A stretch of DNA of 40,095 nt. Origin: a virus. Below, one piece after another: positions 8,424 through 15,817 of this stretch. A program made the position numbers and the translations under genes. Numbering within the stretch: position 1 is the first letter of the stretch; each line of letters begins with the position of its first letter. The notes beneath the pieces were generated by a model. That model worked only from the letters and a program-made list of their open reading frames with translations, was not told where the DNA came from and did no database searches. The DNA lies in IMG/VR virus record IMGVR_UViG_3300009159_000132, positions 1 through 40,095 of that record, one strand, 5' to 3'.

Positions 8424-8607
8424 CTTGCTTCTCCTTACCAGTAAATCCTACGATTATCTTCTTCTCTTCCTCATTAACACTTTCCATCAAAGCATACCAT
8501 CTGTCTGAAATAGCCACAAGGGCTTCCACGTCGCGGTTTTCTGAAGCCAACTTCTCAGCATCGTTTAATGTTTTTACATAACGTTTCATAATTTTAATAC
8601 GATTCAT
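8386..8607 (-). CDS. 73-residue charged helical protein of unknown function
   Basis: The protein is rich in Lys, Glu and Asp, with one likely long helix (KTLNDAEKLASENRDVEALVA) and a lysine-rich C-terminus (KEKQDDGAKRHDKRKG) suited to nucleic-acid or protein contacts. I chose ATG 8607, three bases after the upstream stop, with weak ribosome-binding potential in GGTGA; ATG 8589 is an alternative. It overlaps the next gene by 38 bases. No family is recognised. Confidence 0.6.
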   Translation of the reverse strand: MNRIKIMKRYVKTLNDAEKLASENRDVEALVAISDRWYALMESVNEEEKKIIVGFTGKEKQDDGAKRHDKRKG

Positions 8608-8609
8608 TG

Positions 8610-9125
8610 TCACCAATCTGGTTGTTTCCATACAGGAGTAAATTCTCCGTCTGAAGATTTAACATAAAGTACAGTATCATTCTTAATTAATGATTCAAGT
8701 TCTCTTCTTGAAGGAGCATCGGTTGATCTTCTTTCTCCGTCTGCCCTTGGACGACCGCGATTTACCGTTAATAAATAATCATGAATCTGATAGATATCAT
8801 TTTCACTAAAATAGTATCTACCTTCACGGGTAGAATCTTCAATTAAATAACTTTTCTGAGGAGCATTTATCTTCCCCTCATAAATATATCTTAATATACT
8901 GAGGCGTTCTCTTCCAAGCATCATTGCTACCTGACTAACGCCATAAGCGCGTTGCATATTCCGCCTAGAGTCAGACAAGACATATGCAACACGCTTATGC
9001 TGTGGATAGTTCCATGCGATTAGCATATCCTCTGAACGAAAAACATTCAGAGTTTTATGCAACTCATCATTTAGGTAAAAATGCCTGAGCGTCTTAGAAG
9101 ACCTTTTTCTTTTTGGCTTAACCAT
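8610..9125 (-). CDS. helix-turn-helix DNA-binding protein with AT-hook
   Basis: This 171-residue putative DNA-binding protein has a MerR/excisionase-like winged HTH at about 60-115: YGVSQVAMMLGRERLSILRYIYEG, then a wing-like stretch ending in YYFSENDIYQI. A canonical AT-hook core follows (RGRPR at 123-127). The N-terminus is strongly basic (VKPKRKRSSK). The two elements together suggest a regulator or origin-binding protein that combines specific and minor-groove contacts. It lies at the junction between lysis genes and the replication operon. Regulation of early genes, or control of replication, is inference. The ATG at 9125 overlaps the zinc-ribbon gene and has only a weak Shine-Dalgarno (GGGAAA). 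Confidence 0.75.
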   Translation of the reverse strand: MVKPKRKRSSKTLRHFYLNDELHKTLNVFRSEDMLIAWNYPQHKRVAYVLSDSRRNMQRAYGVSQVAMMLGRERLSILRYIYEGKINAPQKSYLIEDSTREGRYYFSENDIYQIHDYLLTVNRGRPRADGERRSTDAPSRRELESLIKNDTVLYVKSSDGEFTPVWKQPDW

Positions 9126-9256
9126 TTTCCCAATCCACTAGATTCTTTTTTAACAAACCATCGTTTCCCGCACATAGAACAAAATAATTCTACATGAGTA
9201 CTAGAAGAAAAACAACGATCTATAAAGACTCTTCCATCACATTTTTTACAATGCAT
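9071..9256 (-). CDS. small zinc-ribbon protein
   Basis: This 61-residue protein has two CxxC knuckles about 21 residues apart (CKKC near the N-terminus and CSMC), the signature of a zinc ribbon. A basic stretch follows (GKRWFVKKES). AAAGG precedes two adjacent ATG codons; I chose the second (9256) for its better spacing. The last 55 bases overlap the HTH gene in a different frame, a larger overlap than elsewhere in the window. The conserved-looking cysteine pattern is the main support. It may be a nucleic-acid-binding or transcription-modulating protein. Confidence 0.65.
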   Translation of the reverse strand: MHCKKCDGRVFIDRCFSSSTHVELFCSMCGKRWFVKKESSGLGKWLSQKEKGLLRRSGIFT

Positions 9257-9265
9257 CATTAACCT

Positions 9266-9523
9266 TTACGGCTGAAGACTTTCTGGTTGTGCGTTTACAA
9301 CAACAGTTTCACTAGCAAGCGAAGGTCCACTATTTCCGATATTAGCACTAACAATTGAAGTTAGAACTGAAATTAAAGCAGCAGTACCTGAAACAGCAAG
9401 CGCCTGATTCCAATTAACATCTAGAACAGTAACTGCGCCAGCAGCAAAAACTGCAATTAATGCTTGAGCAAAAGTTTTTAACGCTCTTTCTAAAACGGCC
9501 AAACCAAAATCTTTGTTAAACAT
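9266..9523 (-). CDS. holin, r1t family
   Basis: This 85-residue membrane protein matches the phage r1t holin pattern. It has a short charged N-terminus, two hydrophobic segments (about 16-34, FAQALIAVFAAGAVTVL, and 42-62, LAVSGTAALISVLTSIVSANI) and a polar C-terminal tail. Holins oligomerise in the inner membrane and set the time of lysis. It lies just downstream of the metallophosphoesterase with a 9-base gap. No endolysin gene is adjacent, which is unusual for a lysis module. Confidence 0.85.
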   Translation of the reverse strand: MFNKDFGLAVLERALKTFAQALIAVFAAGAVTVLDVNWNQALAVSGTAALISVLTSIVSANIGNSGPSLASETVVVNAQPESLQP

Positions 9524-9532
9524 TTTTTCTCC

Positions 9533-10342
9533 TTAAGCGGTAATTTTCTTACCATCAACATAACAACTATAATCTTTAATCTTAACCAACGAAAGAAAAT
9601 GCTGGCCTTCGGAGACATATCCATAGATAAACCCTTGCTGCCAATTTCTTTGATTGCTGTAGTCAGCAGCATTAACATCCATAAGATGACCAATTTCGTA
9701 TCCCTCCAACTGCTGTCCAGTTAGTTCATACGTCTTATGGTAATCACCAACACGATGAGAGTGGCCTCTAATCAAAGAAACCCCCCACGCATCCATATCA
9801 GCCTTAACCGACTCACCACTATGCTTTGAGATAGCCTGACCATGATGAACATACATGTCATTAAACCTGTTAAAAGGAAGAGCATCATACCTATGAAAAG
9901 TTATATCATTCTTGTTCAAGTCATAGATAGTGTCTGGCGTAATATCTTCTAACAGATGTGGGGCCTTAGAGTTAAAATAACTTTCATGCCTAGTCCACCC
10001 ATGGTTTCCATCAAATAGGTGAACGTCTGCATCCTTAACAGTCTTCCTAATACTATTTAGAAATTCTGCTGAATCTTTCGACCCATCATTTTTAAGCCTA
10101 TCCAATGCTATTTGTTTTAACTCATCAGGAGGAGTATTTTTTAGATCTACTCCATAGAAAAGTTCTTCTTTCGATCCCGCCGACCAACGACTTGTCGCAT
10201 CAGCATTATCAATATCTCCAACCAGATCTACTAGATCTGGCTTAAAAGACTTTAAAACTTTAAGCCACAGATCGACTGCCCTTGCATCATGCAGCGGAAA
10301 TTGAATATCGCTACAAGCAAGATATTTTAGATCATTTGTCAT
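9533..10342 (-). CDS. calcineurin-like metallophosphoesterase
   Basis: This 269-residue enzyme belongs to the calcineurin-like metallophosphoesterase superfamily and uses two metal ions to hydrolyse phosphoester bonds. Motifs appear in order: CSDIQFPLHD (D12), VGDIDN (D43), DGNHGW (N113, H114), VHHGQ (H166, H167) and RGHSHR (H194, H196). The first motif is DxQ rather than the usual DxH, with a histidine four residues on, a variant I associate with phage members. The gene starts with AAAGG ahead of its ATG. It sits between tail genes and the holin, where an endolysin is often found. Substrates could be nucleotides, nucleic acids or a cell-wall phosphoester such as teichoic acid; sequence alone does not decide. 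Confidence 0.88.
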   Translation of the reverse strand: MTNDLKYLACSDIQFPLHDARAVDLWLKVLKSFKPDLVDLVGDIDNADATSRWSAGSKEELFYGVDLKNTPPDELKQIALDRLKNDGSKDSAEFLNSIRKTVKDADVHLFDGNHGWTRHESYFNSKAPHLLEDITPDTIYDLNKNDITFHRYDALPFNRFNDMYVHHGQAISKHSGESVKADMDAWGVSLIRGHSHRVGDYHKTYELTGQQLEGYEIGHLMDVNAADYSNQRNWQQGFIYGYVSEGQHFLSLVKIKDYSCYVDGKKITA

Positions 10343-10351
10343 TATTTTCCT

Positions 10352-10822
10352 TTATTGATTTTGATCCGACTCAAGCGCAATACCAATTATATTAATTTTG
10401 GCAACTGCTGCTGCTGTCGGTTGAGTTATTGTATAAATTCCAATTGTTACAACATCTGTTTCTAACTTTTTTACCCATGCTACTATGGGATAGGCACTAT
10501 TTCCCGTCACAGTAATATTAGAAAAAGTTAAACCACGGCCAGCCTTTGAAAGGTTAACAGATAAATCATTATGCGTATTAGATTTTGCTTGTAATGGTAC
10601 TGCAAATCTTCCAGAATAAACTCTAAAATTATTTGCTCCATACTGTCTAGTAAGAATAGTACTAGTAAGATTACTTTTACTTTGACTAGAAAGAAATACA
10701 TCACGATTTTCATAGCCGATATCTCCAAGAAAACTATCCATATCATTAACTTTATCAATAATATTAGTAATCAATTTTTGAGTTACTGAACCATTTGTTG
10801 ATGTATTAACTATCCCCGCCAT
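10352..10822 (-). CDS. probable minor virion protein, unknown
   Basis: This 156-residue protein has a helical N-terminal third (KLITNIIDKVNDMDSFLGDI) and a beta-rich remainder with many Thr, Ser and Asn (GLTFSNITVTGNSAYPIVAWV), typical of small tail-tip or spike proteins. Its ATG overlaps the stop of the coiled-coil gene upstream (TAATG). It follows the fibre gene, so attachment to the tail tip is plausible. No family is recognised. Confidence 0.65.
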   Translation of the reverse strand: MAGIVNTSTNGSVTQKLITNIIDKVNDMDSFLGDIGYENRDVFLSSQSKSNLTSTILTRQYGANNFRVYSGRFAVPLQAKSNTHNDLSVNLSKAGRGLTFSNITVTGNSAYPIVAWVKKLETDVVTIGIYTITQPTAAAVAKINIIGIALESDQNQ

Positions 10823-11016
10823 TATTTATCAGACTTTCCACTTCTTGCTTCCGCAAGGGCACTAATTAGTTCGTTGATTCTTTGATCTTTTGACTGAAGT
10901 TCCTGTGTCGCCTGCGCTTTTAGAACAGCAACTTTAGTCTCATACTCAGTAGTAATTTGACCAATACGATTCTGAAGTTCTTGAAGAACTAACTCTAGTG
11001 TTTGTGTTTGATCCAT
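10822..11016 (-). CDS. short coiled-coil protein
   Basis: This 64-residue protein is predicted to be almost entirely one coiled coil. Hydrophobic residues recur with heptad spacing through LELVLQELQNRIGQI and again through AQATQELQSKDQRINELISALAE. AAAGGAAAATC precedes its ATG, and an extended -10 promoter lies in the gap after the fibre gene. Its small size and position suggest a fibre or tail-tip assembly helper, but this is a guess. Confidence 0.65.
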   Translation of the reverse strand: MDQTQTLELVLQELQNRIGQITTEYETKVAVLKAQATQELQSKDQRINELISALAEARSGKSDK

Positions 11017-11039
11017 GATTTTCCTTTCGTTGAATTATT

Positions 11040-11048
11040 AGTATAGCA
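11040..11048 (-). promoter_or_regulatory. extended -10 promoter after the fibre gene
   Basis: The minus strand reads TGCTATACT in the 34-base gap between the fibre stop and the coiled-coil gene, followed about 20 bases on by the GAAAGG ribosome-binding site. No -35 box is apparent. It would drive the coiled-coil gene and the genes to the left, including metallophosphoesterase and holin. Confidence 0.6.
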
Positions 11049-11050
11049 TA

Positions 11051-14000
11051 TCATTTATTTACTAGGAATAGAAAACTAGCCGTTAAATTATCAATTTGAC
11101 TTTGTTGCTTTTGAACAACATCGACAAGCATTGCTACCATACCGCCATAATCAAGCGACTGATCTTCTCCCGATGGATTTAAATTAATAAATGGACGCAT
11201 AGATTGTATTTCTGCTACTTCCTCTAAAATAAAACCGCCGCGAGGACGACTCTCAGAATCTTCCTTCCAAGAAAACAGTCTTGGTTTAATTGACATAAAA
11301 TCTTGTTTATCTATTTCATAGTAATCAATTAAAGTTTTGGCTTTAAGAGATGATGTAATTAGTCTAATGTTATATCTATATCTTCCGTCTGAACATAATG
11401 AATAAACAATGTTTGTATTAGCCGTACCGCCCGCTGCTGGAATGTCAAAATATAAAGAAGATGCAGTGGCGGGTGTACCTATAGTACCACCCGCACCGTG
11501 GTAACTAATCCCCGTTAAAAATGAGTATGCTTGAGGTCTTATATATATACTTCCTTGATTACTATCCAAGTAAGTATTTCCCGTTGGTGAATTAACTAAA
11601 TAGGTATATGATCCACCAACAGTATTACCATTTCTCCAAACCATTCCTGTATATCCATCATAAAGAGGATCAAAAGTAATTGTGCTTCCATCTTCAGCAA
11701 TATATTTAGTTGGAATGATAGAGAATAATTGTAAAATATTTTCACGCGCCCATCCCGGCGACGCTGTACCAAGTTTTATCCAAGTAATTTTTTGAGGCAC
11801 AGTATTAAGTGTAGTCACACAAGCACTATACGCAAGTTGAGTTCTAACATAGGTTGACAAACTTGAAGTTCCGCTAACAGTATTAGTTTCTACTTGGAAT
11901 GGATAATTACCCGCATTAGATGTACTTGCTGTCGCATTCATATATACTGCTACTGTATTCCCAGCAGTTCCAGTAGTTATATTTAAACTTGATGCACCAA
12001 TAGAAAACCCACCAATTTGTCCACTAGTTGATGTTAATGCACCAGTATTAGTTACTCTAAAAGGTGCTGCGCCGCTTGTGCTACCCGCCCAGAATGATGT
12101 TGCTCCAGTAGACATTGCGACTTCCGTTGCTCCAGTTCCAGCAGTTAGACGATCCGCCGCCAGACTCCATCCACCAATACTTCCAGTTGATGCTATCACA
12201 GTACCAGATACATATGCACTTGTCATAGATGCGCCACCATTATATGAAACTCTAAATGGTGCAGTAGCGCGTGATGCAACTGATGAGCCAGCAAATATTG
12301 CTATTTCTGTTACTGCCGGTGAATTAGGAGCATAGAATCCCACAGAAGCATTGTATAACGATGTTGAATCTACTGTCCAGTTTCCTACATATCCAGCAGT
12401 AAAAATTATAGAACCAGCAACATAAGCATTAGACATTGATGCTGCGCCATTTGCTGCAACTCTGAATGGGGCACCTGTTTTGATTGCTGATCCTGCCCAA
12501 ATAGCAATATCAGTAGATGAGGATGGAAGGGCTAACCCTACAGTAGATGCTCCAGTTCCAGCATATAAAGAAGCACTAGTAATATTCCATCCACCAATTA
12601 CTCCAGCACTGGCACCAATGTTACCATTTCCAGCATCTAAGGTAAATGTATTTATTCCAGAAGAATTATAAGCAATAATACCATTTCTATTAAGAAGAAC
12701 CCTCGCTCCGGTCAAACTTGATGCTGCAACAAGTGTCCCACTACTAGTTATAAAAATATTTCCATCAAAAGATCCAGACTTTGCAGTAATATCTCCAGTA
12801 ATTGAAGCAGTTTGCCCATCCCATCCAATGAATGATGTGTTAGACCCAACTCTTAAATTTCCAGTAGTATACCAGTAGTTATTATTATCTAGCCATATTC
12901 CATGTTGTGTTCCATTTATCCCGGTGCCAAATCTCATGCTTGCGCCAGCAGTTACATATGATTGCCAGTTTGCCATACCTTTATAAAGAGAAACAATTGA
13001 ACTTGAGAAGACTGAAGCAGTGTTTGGAGTAATTGATACTGATCCAGTAAATGATCCGGTTATTCTAGTCCCAGATACTAATCCATAGCCAGCAATTATT
13101 TGTCCAATCATAGACCCAGATACCGTTGATGACAATGCTACTATTGAAGAACTTGCTGCTGCTGAGGCCGTAATATACTCTGATGCAGGAACTCCGAAAG
13201 GTATTACTATTGCTGATGGGCTAGATATGGTAAATGATGAAGTATTATTAATTTCATCATAACTTGCAATGGCTACTTCATAAACAAAACCGGGAATAAG
13301 ATTACCTATTTGATAAGATCCTGTTCCACTCACACTTGCCGCAAGGTTCTCATATTGATAAAATGCATCACCTTGTGCTCTTACCCTTAACCTTGCTCCT
13401 CTTAATGTTGTATCAATTGATTCATTCCACCTAGCAACTATATAACCGCTCATCCCGTTTGCCCCGCCAGAGTTTGATGCGGTTACCGTTAAACCTGTAG
13501 CATTTGACGGAGCAACAGTGTCAACTACAATTGGTGCAATAGGGGTAACAGATCCAGTATTACCATAAGGTCCGGCTTGGTTAAAAATATCAACATGTCT
13601 GGCTCTTATATATATTGGACTATAGGATGTAAATCCAGAATATTCCATGTATGTATTATTTCCGGTCCATACATCCGTAGAAGTAGCAAACAATGGATCA
13701 GTACTATAGTTAACTTGCGTATATGAATAATCTACAAATGATGCTGCAACCGCAGCCCAAGAAGCAGAGAATCCCTTAAGAATTGATGCTGTTATTATTA
13801 CAGGAGATTCTGTTGGAGCAGCATTTGCTGCTGTAAGGGCACTAGAAGAAGATATATTTCCACTTGTGTCCCTTGACGCTACGGATATAGTAATTGATGG
13901 GGAAGGAGTGGCTAGCCCGAAGAACGCCCTATTCTGCTCTAAGGTAAATGCAAAAGATTTATTTATAGTATTAAATGTTTGGTAGGTTACGCCTGATGGC

Positions 14001-14254
14001 TTTGCTATTGTTATTTTATAGTCAAGGAAGTCTGGGGTGTTACTTATATCCGGCCCGTCCCATGATGCAGTAAATGTATTAGTACTAAAATCTGCCTGTA
14101 AATTTGAAATCATATCTGGGGCAGTTATATCATAATCAGTTGTAAAAGTATAGATATTAGATGGAGCAGATTCTATTCCATTATTATCTTTAGCCACAAC
14201 ATAAAATTTATATGATGTATTAGTTTTTAATCCTTCAATTTTTATTCTAGCCAT
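11051..14254 (-). CDS. tail fibre with FN3 domains, tandem repeats and C-terminal chaperone
   Basis: This 1067-residue protein is probably the receptor-binding fibre. The N-terminal third contains fibronectin type III domains (for example VDYSYTQVNYS and IAPIVVDTVAPSNATGLTV). The first FN3 has only its C-terminal half (MARIKIEGLKTNTSYKFYV). The middle is beta-rich, with four related repeats of about 50-70 residues, each opening with a G-x-I/V-G-x-W/F pattern and carrying APFRV-like segments. The last 100 residues match the intramolecular chaperone (peptidase S74) pattern: SSLKAK, IKPRLFSW, GGFILEEVAEI and LDYGGMVAMLVDVVQKQQSQIDNL. Such domains trimerise the fibre and then cleave themselves off near the Ser-x-x-Lys. 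CTAGGAATATAA precedes the ATG. Confidence 0.85.
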   Translation of the reverse strand: MARIKIEGLKTNTSYKFYVVAKDNNGIESAPSNIYTFTTDYDITAPDMISNLQADFSTNTFTASWDGPDISNTPDFLDYKITIAKPSGVTYQTFNTINKSFAFTLEQNRAFFGLATPSPSITISVASRDTSGNISSSSALTAANAAPTESPVIITASILKGFSASWAAVAASFVDYSYTQVNYSTDPLFATSTDVWTGNNTYMEYSGFTSYSPIYIRARHVDIFNQAGPYGNTGSVTPIAPIVVDTVAPSNATGLTVTASNSGGANGMSGYIVARWNESIDTTLRGARLRVRAQGDAFYQYENLAASVSGTGSYQIGNLIPGFVYEVAIASYDEINNTSSFTISSPSAIVIPFGVPASEYITASAAASSSIVALSSTVSGSMIGQIIAGYGLVSGTRITGSFTGSVSITPNTASVFSSSIVSLYKGMANWQSYVTAGASMRFGTGINGTQHGIWLDNNNYWYTTGNLRVGSNTSFIGWDGQTASITGDITAKSGSFDGNIFITSSGTLVAASSLTGARVLLNRNGIIAYNSSGINTFTLDAGNGNIGASAGVIGGWNITSASLYAGTGASTVGLALPSSSTDIAIWAGSAIKTGAPFRVAANGAASMSNAYVAGSIIFTAGYVGNWTVDSTSLYNASVGFYAPNSPAVTEIAIFAGSSVASRATAPFRVSYNGGASMTSAYVSGTVIASTGSIGGWSLAADRLTAGTGATEVAMSTGATSFWAGSTSGAAPFRVTNTGALTSTSGQIGGFSIGASSLNITTGTAGNTVAVYMNATASTSNAGNYPFQVETNTVSGTSSLSTYVRTQLAYSACVTTLNTVPQKITWIKLGTASPGWARENILQLFSIIPTKYIAEDGSTITFDPLYDGYTGMVWRNGNTVGGSYTYLVNSPTGNTYLDSNQGSIYIRPQAYSFLTGISYHGAGGTIGTPATASSLYFDIPAAGGTANTNIVYSLCSDGRYRYNIRLITSSLKAKTLIDYYEIDKQDFMSIKPRLFSWKEDSESRPRGGFILEEVAEIQSMRPFINLNPSGEDQSLDYGGMVAMLVDVVQKQQSQIDNLTASFLFLVNK
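11885..12604 (-). repeat. four degenerate protein-coding repeats in the fibre
   Basis: Four units start near 12604, 12394, 12184 and 12024 (minus strand). They open with GVIGGWNI, GYVGNWTV, GSIGGWSL and GQIGGFSI and contain IAIWAGS, IAIFAGS and SFWAGS followed by APFRV-like segments. Units are about 70, 70, 53 and 46 residues. They probably form repeated beta-layers along the shaft and suggest growth by duplication. Confidence 0.75.
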
Positions 14255-14262
14255 TTATATTC

Positions 14263-15441
14263 CTAGGGAAACAAGAAGATTTCATATTCAATCTCAATCT
14301 CCTCTTCTGCCGCTTTTTGAATAGGTGTCGATAAAACAGATCTGGAAACTAGTCCTGCAAATATCGAAACGCTTTCAGTTTGACTAAATTTTAATGAATC
14401 TAAATAAACATCTACCGGACTCGCACTATTTACTCTTATCTCAAATTTAGATAATACATCATTGTATGTAGAATTTTTAATAATAGGAGTTTCAATGATC
14501 CATGGTCCTCCTGCTGGTATAGCAGTTTTTTGAATTATTGTTATATTATTAGTTGTTGTTCCAGTTGTATTGTCTTGACCAATAATAGTTACACTTGCTC
14601 CAGAGGCGGATGAATAAACAAGTAGTTTTCCTACATCATATGAGGAACTATATCTGACTGTTTCAACTGAAAGAGTTCCATAGTTTGAATTTAAATTACC
14701 AGTTGAAACTATAGAAGAACTAGAATCTCCATAAATCGAAAGGGCCGAAGAAGAAAAAGTAGAACTAAGTTTAAGTAAACTTGTTCCAAGTCTAGGGTAA
14801 TAGGCTGTACTAGCACTTGATACTGAAGAACCGCTGGACCATGAGCCAAATGAGATATCTTCACTAAAGTTAGTTAATATCTTACCATCAAAGTATGTTT
14901 CATTTGTTAGGTTACTTCCGTTAAACATACCAAGTTCATAAATTATACATTCTATGCCTTGGGGGATTCGTGATCTAAATTTAATGCTCTTTGAACTACT
15001 GAATGTTAATGAACTTCCCGCAAAGGTGGATTCAATTGGATGTGAAAGAACAACAGTGGTTCCATTAATTTTTGTTGTAGTAACTGTTGCGGATGAACTA
15101 ACTCCAGTTCCAGAAACTGAATAACCCAAACCTAGTCCAGTTGAACTAGAAACAGTAATTGATGTTGAATTAATTGTTCCACTAGAACTAATAGATAGAT
15201 TTACGCTATCAACTGGGAACTTAGTTAAAATAGGAACCCTTGATATTTCATAATATAATTTATAGTCAGAAACGGATGCCGCTGTATTAAAGGCTCCTGT
15301 GGCAATGAAAGATGACCAATCGGCTACGCTGTTTGCTAAATATTGAAGAATAATGCTTTTACCATTATTTGTAATCAAATTAGGGCTGGTGGCGATTAAT
15401 TCATTATTCTTATATATATTATAGATTCCACTTATATTCAT
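14263..15441 (-). CDS. tail-tip protein, unknown, Ser/Thr-rich beta
   Basis: This 392-residue protein starts MNISGIYNIYKNNELIATSPNLITNNGKS. That pattern of a short beta-hairpin followed by 'N-x-I-x-x-N-G' is common in phage tail and baseplate proteins. The rest is rich in Ser and Thr and looks all-beta. The region SGTINSTSITVSSSTGLGLGY resembles a small beta-repeat module, and the 180-residue C-terminal part looks like a carbohydrate-binding-type sandwich. I chose ATG 15441, in ATGA overlap with the upstream stop. It lies between the hub and fibre genes, so it is probably a connector or adhesin at the tail tip. Confidence 0.7.
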   Translation of the reverse strand: MNISGIYNIYKNNELIATSPNLITNNGKSIILQYLANSVADWSSFIATGAFNTAASVSDYKLYYEISRVPILTKFPVDSVNLSISSSGTINSTSITVSSSTGLGLGYSVSGTGVSSSATVTTTKINGTTVVLSHPIESTFAGSSLTFSSSKSIKFRSRIPQGIECIIYELGMFNGSNLTNETYFDGKILTNFSEDISFGSWSSGSSVSSASTAYYPRLGTSLLKLSSTFSSSALSIYGDSSSSIVSTGNLNSNYGTLSVETVRYSSSYDVGKLLVYSSASGASVTIIGQDNTTGTTTNNITIIQKTAIPAGGPWIIETPIIKNSTYNDVLSKFEIRVNSASPVDVYLDSLKFSQTESVSIFAGLVSRSVLSTPIQKAAEEEIEIEYEIFLFP

Positions 15442-15794
15442 GCAGTTACCCATCTAACAAGATATTCAGTTGCATTAGGAATATCATTTAATTCTATTAT
15501 AACTGAAACAGTTGAAATACTAGAACTTTTTGTAGGAGGAACAATTGTTTGGATTATGTTAAAAGAAGTACTATCTGGAGTTGCAAGTTCTGGATATACT
15601 GCAACTTGAACTAATTCTTCTGAGTGACTAGGAGGATCTTGCTGGTACTCTAGGTTAACAGAAGTAGAATTACTTTGATAATTTTCATTCACAGTAATTT
15701 CTGATGAGTTATCAGTAACACTAGGAGTTACCCCGTTTTTCCCGATCTGCTGTGAAATAAGATTAGTAATTATAGTATTAATAGAGTTCTGCAT
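15438..15794 (-). CDS. small tail-tip protein preceded by a leaderless promoter
   Basis: This 118-residue protein has a polar N-terminal half (Asn, Ser and Gln-rich) and a C-terminal beta-rich half ending in EYLVRWVTA, which looks like an FN3-type edge strand. No family is recognised. Its ATG has no Shine-Dalgarno. Instead TGCTATAAT ends six bases before the ATG, so the transcript should begin at or within a base or two of the A of the start codon. The gene is coupled to the next one through an ATGA overlap. Confidence 0.65.
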   Translation of the reverse strand: MQNSINTIITNLISQQIGKNGVTPSVTDNSSEITVNENYQSNSTSVNLEYQQDPPSHSEELVQVAVYPELATPDSTSFNIIQTIVPPTKSSSISTVSVIIELNDIPNATEYLVRWVTA

Positions 15795-15800
15795 ATAATA

Positions 15801-15809
15801 ATTATAGCA
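15801..15809 (-). promoter_or_regulatory. extended -10 promoter, predicted leaderless start
   Basis: The minus strand reads TGCTATAAT, then six bases (TATTAT), then ATG at 15794. The usual +1 is about seven bases after the -10, which places it on the A of the ATG. No -35 is seen at 17 bases upstream. The gap between the hub gene and this gene is only 23 bases, leaving no room for a leader. Confidence 0.7.
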
Positions 15810-15817
15810 TTCTAGTG

